DNA of 64,000 nucleotides, taken from assembly GCA_037043235.1 (NCBI GenBank), contig JAWRVZ010000095.1:605001-669000 (forward strand), written 5' to 3'. A program made the translations under genes and the position numbers. This document shows, piece after piece, positions 24,383 to 35,900 of this stretch. This DNA is from Rhodeus uyekii. Its lineage: Eukaryota; Chordata; Actinopteri; Cypriniformes; Acheilognathidae. The notes below the pieces were generated by a model. The model did no database searches and had not been told where the DNA came from. It saw only the letters and a program-made list of their open reading frames with translations. Every line of letters begins with the position of its first letter. The first letter of the stretch is position 1.

Positions 24383-26427
24383 TCATATAAAATTTATAAA
24401 TATATAATATATATATATATATTTCACATGAATCACAAATTCACTCAATTTGTCACATCATCTGTGACAACTCTTATCAGGATCCGCCGCAGCAGGAACT
24501 CAGGTGGCATCTGTCTGAAATAGTCAACAGTTGTAACTTTCTATAAGATATATTAAAAAGGGACACTGATAGATTGATAGGAGTTTATACTGTACTTACC
24601 TTGGTCCAGTCTTTGGTCAAGTGATCAACAGGGGGTTCTCATCACCTCTAAATTGTAAAGTAAAAATAAGTAGAATTATTTTCAAAACCCTGTTATTTGT
24701 GCCGTTCAAGAAATAAAGTGAAACCCACACCTGCTTTCTCTACTCTTCTCTTTTTTGGAGTTTTTTTCTTTCAGCATCTGACCTTCAAATGTTAAAAATA
24801 TAAAGGGCCCATGAAGACAGTTTGTTCTTAATGACATCCCCAGGACCAGGATCCACTTGGGTAGATTGATACGTGTAATGATATTTGATGATTTATTTTA
24901 AAAAGCAAAATGTTTATTTCTGAAAAGCTGTTCACAATTAAGTTGGCAACATTGTACAGACAGCACAACTTATTTCAAAGGGTAATTACTCAGAAGTAGC
25001 ATGCACCACCACCTTCTAATTGTCAGCACGTCACTCTGTAAAACAGAGCACTGATTAAAGAACACTGAAGAGTTTTTGAAAATGAAACCTTACCTCATTG
25101 AAATCAAAACACCCCTCCATTACAATGTAGAGTGCATACTACAATATGAATTAAAGCACATTAGAGCAGACACAAAATAAATGTACAATAGTATACTAAA
25201 ACATGCACAATCTTTCCGATGTAGGACATTTGTAATACTTTCTGGTGTGACTTGGGTCACAATGCTGACTTACCATCAAAACAAACACAGTTATTTGATT
25301 GATGTTGTCTGGGAATGCCCTGAGAATAAAAAAATAAAAATCATATACATATACATATACACACACACATGCATACATGCATATACACACTTTATTAGCA
25401 TAAAGTGTAAAAAAAAAGGAGTTTAAAACTACTTCAATAGATTTACATTACTTTTTAGATTTGCATTATTACATTTACATTATTACATTAATAGATTTAC
25501 ATTACTACCCCCCCCCCCCCCAAAAAAAAAAAAAAAACTAGTATCATAAACTACAGTACATACTGGAACATAACTTTTACTGTATGCTCTGACCATGCTG
25601 CAAAAAGTGTTGTTCCACAGTAGTTTTATAAGTGTTTAAAGACTCTTTAACCAATGCATTTACAATGCAAAGAAGCATTTAATGGAGACACAAAATATGA
25701 AATCGATCAAAAATAAAATGAGCTTATAATTAAAACAATAACAAATATCATCAACCAAAGCTCAGAAAATTAAAGAAAAATTATTCCTAAGGGAAGGTAT
25801 TTATAATCCTAACCCTTATAATTATAAGAAGGTATTTGCTTTTGTTGAATTGTATTCATTCTTTTGAGACTCCAATTTTGCTTCGAATGTAAATGTATTT
25901 CGGTTGAAAGATGTTTAAATATCTGTTTGGAAAACAGGACAAAAACAAAAACACTGAGAAACTATTATTATTATTTTATAATAATATTAACAATCAATGA
26001 CATTACTTCCTTTATTTAAGTCTTTATACTCTACTAAGACATCTTTAAAGCCTTAATTTGTTTAAAGCCGAAATAAGACTTTTACAGATATATTTAGCAC
26101 CCGAAAAACCCTGTAATCTCGAACGCTAACACGTATCATAAAATGTCATAACATCTTTTTAAAATCTTAAACATATTATAATCCACTCTATGAAATGCCT
26201 TAGAATACGTTAATACAAAAGCACAATTGTTAAAAACAACATAAATAATGCTTATCCACTTACTGCCATTGAATCCATCGCTTTCGACCAACATCCACGT
26301 ATAAATTTGCGCGCATGCGTACTAACATCCAGGTGTGAATTTACGAGCGTGCGCGGTGCCACACAAGTACCGTCACGCATTTACGTCACGTATACGGGAC
26401 GTCACCGCGCTACAGTCTGCAGCGAGG
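23402..26427. mobile_element. 3.0-kb non-autonomous element bounded by 61-bp inverted repeats
   Basis: Bases 23402-23462 and the reverse complement of 26367-26427 are identical over 46 bases (starting CCTCGCTGCAGACTGTAGCG), then continue with a single mismatch through GCGTGACGGTAC. Weaker similarity continues inward through CACCGCGCATGCGCC. The repeats are rich in TGACG words and NRF-1-like GCGCATGCGC. The interior is AT-rich, without any ORF over about 82 codons and without a recognisable transposase. A possible TA lies just outside each end, but the duplicated target site is not certain, so the superfamily is left open. Confidence 0.7.
24340..24382. repeat. (TA)n/(CA)n microsatellite
   Basis: TA repeats followed directly by CA repeats inside the 3-kb inverted-repeat element. 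Confidence 0.85.
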
Positions 26428-26784
26428 GGTATCTCGATGAGAGGGCTTCGCGGGGCGAGTTTGGGGACCACTGAACTACAGTGACCATGTGATTTTGCTC
26501 TTAGAGTTTGACGCGAAAGGTATAAAATAGAAAGCCAATGGTTAGTCCCAGACGAAACAGACACAGAAAACGACTCCAGTCAATCTGTAAACATTTAATG
26601 GTTCAGGTGATACAAACACTTGACAGTGTCTGACTGGAAACTCAGTAGCTAATTTAACTAAGTCTTGCAATGTTTTTTATTGACATTACTGCTAGAGTAA
26701 AATCTGCTACTGTACCAGATATCTCTTAACGATAAATACGTGAGAGCTAAACATACACACACAAGCATGAATTTACACACATAG

Positions 26785-26790
26785 TTTATT
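26785..26790 (-). terminator. fra10ac1 polyadenylation signal
   Basis: AATAAA on the minus strand, about 210 bases past the stop codon. Another copy is at 26676-26681. Confidence 0.6.
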
Positions 26791-26998
26791 CATTCTAATC
26801 ATCCTTATTCTAGAATAAGGGCTGTATTAAATTCTTCCTATACAGTTATTTCTACTTGAATGAGGACCAGTGAAAACTGTCAAAAAGTGTTTCATTGTAA
26901 CAATCACTGAATTGTAATCAAACCATAAACTTCTTAAAAAAAGCTAAATTAATATGTAGAAAAAGAAAACTATTCTTTTGGATCCTCCTTTTCCAGAC

Positions 26999-29900
26999 TC
27001 AGAGAAACATGTCTTCAAAATACTCATCAAACTCTTCCTCCCTAAAAGAGAACCAGACACAGCAGTTTTGTCAGAGCTTTAAAAAGATTACAGACACCTT
27101 CCCCACATTTGTGTTTGTCTCCATATCCGTAAAACACGCACCGTGATTTCTCCTCCATAGTGGGAGCTGGACCCCTCCAGTGGTCGGACTCTGAAGGACC
27201 CTCTTCCTCATCCTCACTCTCTGCATCTAGAAAACACACCACATTAAACTCTTATCTGGATTTTTGATTTTTCTAAAAGACCTCCCAAGTGTGGGGAACG
27301 TTGCATGATATTTAAGGTCAAGGATTCAATCCAACATCTTCTATAACAGTATTTATCTAAATATAAGATGTTTTTGATTACAATTCATACTTGGCATGTT
27401 TTGTTCAATTAAGTAAGTGCGGTTCATTTGATTAAATCTAAACGTTGCCACCTGAAACCAAACAAGCAGAATGAGATCAATTAAACGATGGGTCTCAGTC
27501 CACATCCAAACCAGCTCTAGTGCGGTTCGAATTAAATATGAACACAACACGGACCAAAGACATAACGTCACAAGATGCGAGCCTAAAAAGGACAGAACGC
27601 TCAAGCACAGCTGTTGTTTCTCGTCAAAGTCGCAATGTTGTTCGGTACAGGCGTTAGAACAGCATTTCCTCGCAGCAGACCTCAGTTTGTAAGGGATTCC
27701 TGATGCGGTTTTGACTCCTTTACTCATTTTATAAGCTCTTCACGAGCTCTGAGCTGCTCAAATACCATCATTTGTAGCTGGTATCATCCTCACGTTGCAT
27801 GCAGACCAGCAGACAGCCTTGTTTTAGATGCTCTGGAAGTTCTGTCATGTAATATAATAAGAGCCGAGCTATCAGGTTGTGAACCAATCCATGTGCCTTT
27901 ATGTTCGGTGTTAAGATACCAATGTGAACGCCAAGCGGACCTGGGGTCTCATTTATAAAGCGTGCGTACGCACAAAACGGGACTGGAAACGTACGTACGC
28001 CAGTTTCCCCGCAAAGGTTGTGATCTATAAAAAACAACTTGATGGGAGAATGTGTGCACATTTAAGCAAACTTTGACCCGTGACATCTGCGATTTATAAA
28101 GGGAATGTTCCTGACAGGTGTGCATACACACGGTTTTATAAATATGAATATTTTTTGCCGTATAGCATTTTTGGCTTTTGGGCCCACGTAAACTTTTAGT
28201 AGTGATCCTACGCACAGTTTTATAAATGAGACCCCTGGACTCAATGTTTTTTACTGAAACAAACCCATCAAACCGAACACACACATAGAGGTCTGAAAAT
28301 CTTATTGGGTTTAAGATATCTTATCTTAAAATCTTAATCTTATCTACATTCTCTGCCTGAGGCTGCTGCATGAGGAGCATTCATCACTGTTGGGGGACTG
28401 AGAGGAAAAGGGTGTGCGTACCTTTATCTGACTCCTGTGACTCTGAACTTGAAGATGAGCATTCTGTGCAGAAGAAAGTGACAACTTTTGTCAATAGAAT
28501 TTAAACCAAGTGTTCATTTGGGAGTTGGTAAATGGGCTGCTTCAGGAAAGGCACTCCTTTAAATTATTATGACATGTTCTCTTTTAAAGACTTTAACTAG
28601 ACAACCGTTAAATGCATCAACGATAAGCATAGACATGCATTGGAATGCTGCTCAAACAAGCCACCTCTTGGAAATGTGTGGAGGCTTGATTTGAAATGAA
28701 AACCTGCTTGCCTTCGCGCCTCCTTTTGTGTTTGCGCTTGCTTTTGCGCTTGCGTTTTCTGGAGAGAGATGATTTGGATTCCTTTGAGAGCGACTCGTCC
28801 ACGTTCTCTTTCGATCGTCGTTTCTTCTTCACTATTACTTCCTTTCTCCTGGAAAAGAGTTGAAGTGTTTCCAGCCAGTCTAAAGATATCTGAACATTCA
28901 ATTGTGTTCGTAATGGTTGAATGTTCTTACTTGTGATGATAGTTGAGCTTGAAGGAACACTCTGGACACAAACCTTGAAAATAATAGCAATAATCATAAG
29001 GGTTGAAACCAGTTGATCTCAATTAATAAAAAAGCTTTAGGTCAAACTCAACAGCGAATGCAAGATTATCAGTCTTGATAATGTCGTTTGATAAACAAAC
29101 AAAAACAATTAGCCAAGTAAAGTATTTACAGAGGGGTCTGAGATCTGAACGTTTGGACCCCAATGTTGTACACTATACTTATATAATATTTACGAGGTAT
29201 TTTAATGCACTGTAGACAGTTGAGGTAAAGTAGTGTGTTTCCTTCCCCAACATATTAACAGTAAAAACTAGGCGGTCTCACAAATACAGCATGGGCTTCC
29301 CTAAATCCAGGGTAATTAGATTAGCTCTACCCCTGTGTCCTGTGAGCGGAGAGGATTACAGCATGCACGGTTTAGACGACCACATGCTTGGTGCAACTCT
29401 TGCACTCACGCAGTTTCAGCAGCGCGTTCCTCTTCTCCCCATGCTCCACATAGGCAAAATTCACCTCCCAGCTCTTCAGACCATCCTTATTCTCACAGCG
29501 CTTGTTCCCGCAAAAGAACTGGCCTGTGAAAGTCAGAATATATTCACACGTATATATATATATATAAAAAAATAAAGAAACTGTAGGTCATGATCAAGCC
29601 CAGTAGAGCATACTGTATCGTTTTTTTATTACAAATTTCAGTAACACTGTTTCAATGTCCTGTAGCTCAAACAGTAGAGTCTGGCGCTTGCAACGCCAAG
29701 GTCAAGGGTTCGATTCCCAGGAAAAGCAAGAACTTAGAATGTCAATGTGTGCCTTAAATGCAATGCAAGTCAAGAGTCTGCAAAATGCATAAACATCTAA
29801 TTACTGTAATATAACAATAAAGTAGGCATAACTACATGGAATTAATCCTAAACCAAACACTCATCTTCACCCTATACTATTACATACAGTTAATTATTAT

Positions 29901-32900
29901 TACTCGGTACTCAAATGTATAATTGCACTGTAATGCTGACACCTTCAAATAAAGTGTAACTCGAAGTTCGTGTCTACGCTGGATGCACTGCCATTCCCAA
30001 GTGCTCTCCCATGGCCTCATGGGATAGTAAAGTGTGCTTCAGAATCTCGCCGGAAGTAGTAGTTCATCCGGGAACATTTTGCCTGCTGTTTTATGAATAC
30101 GATGCAGTCGGACGTACTACTCTATTGGTGTACCGTTTTTCGCATACTTTAAAGTAGGGTTGTACAGTATTAGATTTGGGATGCAGCACAGCAGTAGCAC
30201 GAGGTTTGAAGAATATGAGAAAGGGGCATCAGTTTAATGTTGGGAATTTGTTGTGTCGCTCAAATCCAGTGTAGACAGCATCATGTATTGTAATGGTTCT
30301 ATCCACTCATGTCTGGTTTATACATGATGTAAGGCCTCGAAATTATCAACATGATCAAAACTTGATATCGGTTGCACACAATCTACTATATTCCATCCGT
30401 TGGATGCAAGTCCCCGTTGTCCCCATCTTTCGTCCCGCTTGCAACAGCCCTGGCTGTTACTAACAGGAAACGGCTAGTGATAAAGAGCAAAAGCCCCTCT
30501 CCTCCCATGACCTTGGCCTGCCATTTCTCCTCAGATATCAGCGGGCTGACGTTAGCTCCAGGAGGCTTACATGGGGATCCTCCAGATTGGAGATGAGGTA
30601 AAAGTGCGTCATCAGGGATTTTTTCTGCCAGGCGTCCCACACCTCTGACGGTGTGCCGTCTGGATTGGCTTTGGCCGAACGCCATGAGCCTGACCACACT
30701 TCTGCTTGAAAGTGAACGGCTTAAAGTTTACAACACTCATTTCTAAGACTGATATTATTAGGTCTTCCAGGTATGGAAAACCCTCTGTGTGAATGAGTTT
30801 CTTGGAAAATGTTTTTGCAGTAACATGTCAGGAAAGTGACAGGAAGCATGTTTTTGCCATTTCCAGACCTTTGATCAAATCTGTTCATTTGCACCGTGAA
30901 AAAGCAGCACAAATTAGCTCGTTCTGAGGGATTATGTCATGTTGCAACTTTGAGAACGGCTTGAGCTTTGACGTGGCTGGCAGATGATCTCGTGGCAGAA
31001 AGAGTGACTGAAGTGTCATCCTCACGTTGCACATGCACCCCTTAACGAATGTCTCAACCGGATGATAGTGGGAAAAGGGAGACAGGTCTAATATCTTATG
31101 GAAGCTTCTCTCTGCCACAGAATAAAAAGGTAATTGCGAGTTTTTAATCTCACAACACTCACTTTTTTTGCAATTTCAAGTTTACTTTAAAGTAAGAATT
31201 TGTGAGACAAATTAGCTTACATTAGTTACACATCTCGCAATTCTGACTTTTTTCTCGTAATTTTAAGGGATATCTCACAACTATGTGACAAAAAGTCAGA
31301 ATTTCAAGTTATAAATACAATGTGCGATACAGTTAGCTTTTTTTATTTTGTAAGCCAATTGCGAAAACAAGCTTCCATACCCTCCCCCTTGTCTGCTTTT
31401 GGCATGAAGGTATGGGATATGCTCACTTTTTTGGACCCTTCGCTGTAAACCCCACAGAGATGGTTGTGTAGATCAGCTTCTGAAGTACTCAGAGCGTCTG
31501 GCACAAACAACAACATCCAAAGTCACGTAAATCCCCTTTCTCCCATTCTGATGCTCTTCATGTCTTCATGTCTGCATGCCTAAATGCATTGATTTGCTGC
31601 CATGTGATTGGCTGATTAGATATTTGTGTTAATGAGCAGATCAACAGGTGTACCTGCGGTAATTAGTGAGTGGACATTATTTAAAATACACTTCATAAAT
31701 GGTACCCACAATAATGTGTGTCGTCACGAAGACTAATATGATAACAGTCCCTTTTGAAAACACTGAGAATGGAGACACATCCCATAAAAACATCTGATGT
31801 ATGTAGGATTTGTATTCAAATACCAATAGCGTAGGCTAGAAGTCTAAGAGCTTATATCGTGACATGCATAAAAGCACGCTGAAACGATCTTACCAAACCA
31901 AAAATTTGTATATTACCTATAAAAAGGATGTGTATTATTTCTTATTTTATGTGGACCCTCACGTGTCTTAAACTATCCAGTAGAACGTTATACCGTCTAA
32001 ATAAAAGTATGTTTTGACAAAAACAGCTTGAGGTCATTTTAATGTCCAAAGATAAGAATGTAAAGAAAAATAAGTTGATTGGCTCCCTTTAGGGTTGACC
32101 GTTAAAGGCTTAAGCGATGCTCGATTACCCGTCTCTGATGACGTGCGTGCGACTCGGACCTCTGCGACTGAGCTCACGTGAGCAGCACTGAAGCTGTTAA
32201 AGCCAGTGAAGCTGACCAACGGTGTCTTTGGAGAAATGACAAAACGCATCAGGGTTAGCCCTCATTAGAAGCCTCAGGGATGCCCTCATTATGCTCAACT
32301 GTGAAATAATGCCCAGCAGATGGGAACTCCTCATGACGAGCATGAGAAAAGAGTCTGGTCGAGCTGTTAAGGAAATGTGCATTGACGTAAGGGATTCGTA
32401 TTCTCTGAGGAACATGTGAGTGGTGTTTACCAATGCAACACTTGCCACTGTGATGCAACGATGCTGTGGGGGTTTGTTAAGGTGAAATCCTCAATAAATG
32501 ATCCTCATTAACAGCATGATTTGAGGCATCATTCATGTTCGTAGACCAAAGGTGTGGGGCAAGAGACATCTGAAGTCCAATGTTAAATGTGAGCAATAGT
32601 GCACGTTTTTTTTTGCTCCAATGCTCCCCTTCTGCTGATAAAGCTGCTTGTTTACAGACTTTACAGAAACTAATAGTAGTATATTAAAAACAATTAAAGA
32701 AATTAATTTGAAACAATAATAATTTTCCAGTAGTTCATGATTACAGGATTTTCCAACTGATAAAATAATCTAGACGATGTTATTATTTTCACTGGTACTT
32801 GTAGATCTACAACATACACTTTTAAAATTCCCTCATACATTTTCCAAGACTATAAAAACCTGATTCTGAAATTAAAGCTGTCATTAATTAAATGTCAAAG

Positions 32901-35900
32901 ACTAAAAAAACAAACATATGCTGTCTTATTTTAAACCATTTTAAGCCATCTTAGGCCCTCTGCTGGGTCCTGGACCCCTGGTTATTATTATTTACTCACA
33001 AACAGCAATTTCTCAGAAATTTCCAGCTGATAAAATATGTTTGAGCTTGACATTAATTTCAATGGCACTCTCCAACAATTATGTGTTGGCTCAACAACAA
33101 CAGCAAAAAATGAACAACCGTTTGCCTCAATTCTTTTCTTTAAGACTACTTCAAGTTACATTTTTAAACTATTCAACCAACCAAATACATTTTTAGGAAC
33201 TGAAAATTTGTAACAAATCAAATTTTTATGTTAACTCAAAACAAAATGTATTTGCTCCAACTACTTGACTTTTTGCCTTGGTACCAATGAATCTCATCTA
33301 CTTCAGTTCAAATCCACAGCTATCATGGCATGTGCTAAATATAACTTATTCTTTAAATATACAGTAATACCTCGGTTTACAAGCGACTTGGTATACGAGC
33401 AAATCGGTGTACGAGCATGGAGGGTCGAATCGGTGGATTCGGTTGTACAGTATTCGGTTGTACACCCATGCGCAGTTTTGTGTGGAAAAAGTCCTAACGC
33501 TCAGCATCCTTGTTACATCATTTTTACATGAAATATCCTAATGACAGCCTCTCATAACACAGTCAGGAGGTTCCAACCCCTTTATAACCCCTTAACTCAT
33601 TCATTGGCTGCATCATTCACCACAGTGATACTTTTATAAGTGATTTACAGAAGTTTTTACCTCATATTCTAAACATTAATTAATTGTGATCACTATTGTT
33701 CACATAGTGAAATATACACGTACAGTACCTCTAAGCAGTAACTGTCACGGTTCATGAATTCATTGTCTCCTAGTTCTGCCTGAGTGTGTGTGGTCACTGA
33801 ACACCTGATTCTCATATCATCTGCCTATTGCAAATTCGTTCTCTTGCGGCTCCCGCAAATTCGTTCGTTCGCTGCTCCCGTGAATTCGTTCTTTCACGGC
33901 TCCCATGTTCATGACTTTATCTCTGGATTATCACTTCGTTTGTTTTCTGCACCATTATAATAAATTCACTCATTTGCTTTCATCCTTGCTTTCCCTGCTC
34001 CCCCCTCCTCCCTCCTCTCTCTCCTCCAAGCAGGCTGCTCAAACCTGAAGTGCATTACAGTAAATTGTCAAGTACTTTTAGAGTTTAATTGTCAATTATT
34101 AATTAGCATTTATATGAGATCTTAATGGTTACAATTTTAACTGCAATTAATAGGGTAAACCTAAAAAATATTTAAAATGGGCATTTGTGGTCATGTGGAA
34201 CAAATTAATTGATTTTTAGTGCATTCTTATGGGGACATTTGTTTTGGTGTACGAGCATTTTGGTTTACGAGCTCGCTCTTGGAACGAATTGAACTCGTAA
34301 ACCGAGGTATTACTGTACATGTTAAAGAAGGGAAATATTACCCGTCACTGGCATTAGTGCGTAGTCAATTTGTTTACTTTCAGGTTTCGTTCCCCATATT
34401 CTTCATTTGTGTTAAATAAATTCATTCAGGTTTAGAACAACTTGAGGGTGATAGAAAAGTAATTTAAAAAATGTATTTTGGGTGAACTAACCCTTAAGTT
34501 TAAGTACAGACTCTAGATAACTAAAACTGAAATAAAAATAAACATTATTAGTCATATTTAAAAAGAACACAAAATAATAAGAATGAAAAAAGCACATAAC
34601 AAAACCAATAAAAATGAAAATATAAAAATTAAAGCAAATTAACAATTTTAATAAACTGTATTTAAATAATACTAAAATAGCTTTTGTCCAGAACAGGCAT
34701 TTTGATTTCTTTGACACTAGTTTTGTCCTGGTAAACACTACATGTGTCCAAAAGTATGGCAACATTTTCTGGTTCCCATGAGAAAAAGAGCTAATAAATC
34801 ATACTAAATTCATTTTTTTGAAAATGTAAAAAAGCAGAAAGTTTTCTATGATGGGTAGGTTTAGTTTAGGGGAATAGGATAAACAGTTTGTACAGTATAT
34901 ACATTAATATTTCTGTGGAAAGACCCCATAAAACACGGAAACCAGGTGTGTGTGTGTGTGTGTTGCGGCTCAGGGTGCGAATGATGGCAGATGGTCCACG
35001 ACAGTCAGAAAAAAGCACTAGGCTCGTCTCTCACACACAGACAGCGTCATTTGATCAGTCATTTAAGGGTCTTTTCATGGATCTGCCTATTTGTTTGTGT
35101 AATTTTGATGATTGTTACACGTACTTCACCCTTGTTTACCTACTTAGATAACATAACCGTGAACCATGAACCAGAGACAACAAAACCATTGATTTGTGTT
35201 ATGACACAGGCAAACCCTCACTACCTCTACTACGATCAGGTCAATGTCACAGACACGTCTATTCTGGAAGACATTTAAAAACAGCTTATTCATGCGACAT
35301 ATAAACATTTACTAAATCAAACATGCTCCCATACCTATTTTAAAGGGGAAAATAAGTATATTTATCGTTGAACTGAACACAGGATTCATTATTAGTCAGT
35401 CCTTCACCATCTGATCAGTTTACTTAAATGCTGAATAATCTATTATGTAAACGAAGCGTGCTTTTGTTTGTAATCCTGAAACATCTACTTATCAGGCTTT
35501 TTCTTGACCCAGTCCATCCCTGTTTTGCTCAGGATGTTATTTTACACAAGATAAAACCACATCCTCCCCTAGTGGCCGAGGACATTATTGTTTTCATTTG
35601 CATTTCTGCATTTAGGGCTTTTATTCAAAGTGCATTCAAGAAACACACTGATATTCTAATCAGTTCTTGCTTTCCCTGGGAATCGAACCCATGACCTTGA
35701 TGTTGCAAGCACTGCTTGCTCTTACTCCATGCTCTGCTGTTTTAACAATGCTCTGAATTTTAGACCTGTTCTGTTAATGATCATATTAATGCCGGTTTCA
35801 CAGACAAGGCTTAAGCCTGTTGCGAGACTAAAATGCATGATTAATTTGACTTAAGTGAAAGCAATTTGCACTCAGATGTTGTAAAATATGTCACTGCCAT

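Larger units (their letters stand above)
19845..26998. other. pde6c-fra10ac1 tail-to-tail intergenic region
   Basis: No exon is recognised in 7.1 kb. It should hold the pde6c 3' UTR. The first polyadenylation-like words are ATTAAA at 20689-20694, inside a MITE, and AATAAA at 21963-21968. A MITE lies at 20454-20690, a GC-richer promoter-like patch at about 22930-23400, and a 3-kb inverted-repeat element at 23402-26427. The rest is AT-rich with no protein similarity I can name. Confidence 0.6.

Noticed and set aside
28702..28703. Canonical GT donor CAG|GTTTTC for fra10ac1 exon 11
   Set aside because: With the good acceptor of exon 12 it shifts the frame away from the conserved C-terminus. It would need an acceptor without a pyrimidine tract.
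28931..28961. fra10ac1 exon 10 starting at TCCAG|AGTG
   Set aside because: It would delete the R-L-C-P-E residues. The upstream acceptor TTTTCAAG restores the expected RLCPEC and the correct phase.
29657..29730. tRNA genes (also at 9012, 9748, 13595, 35601, 40309, 45850, 62719)
   Set aside because: Only A- and B-box-like heads are present, followed by SINE bodies. No paired acceptor stem or complete cloverleaf was found.
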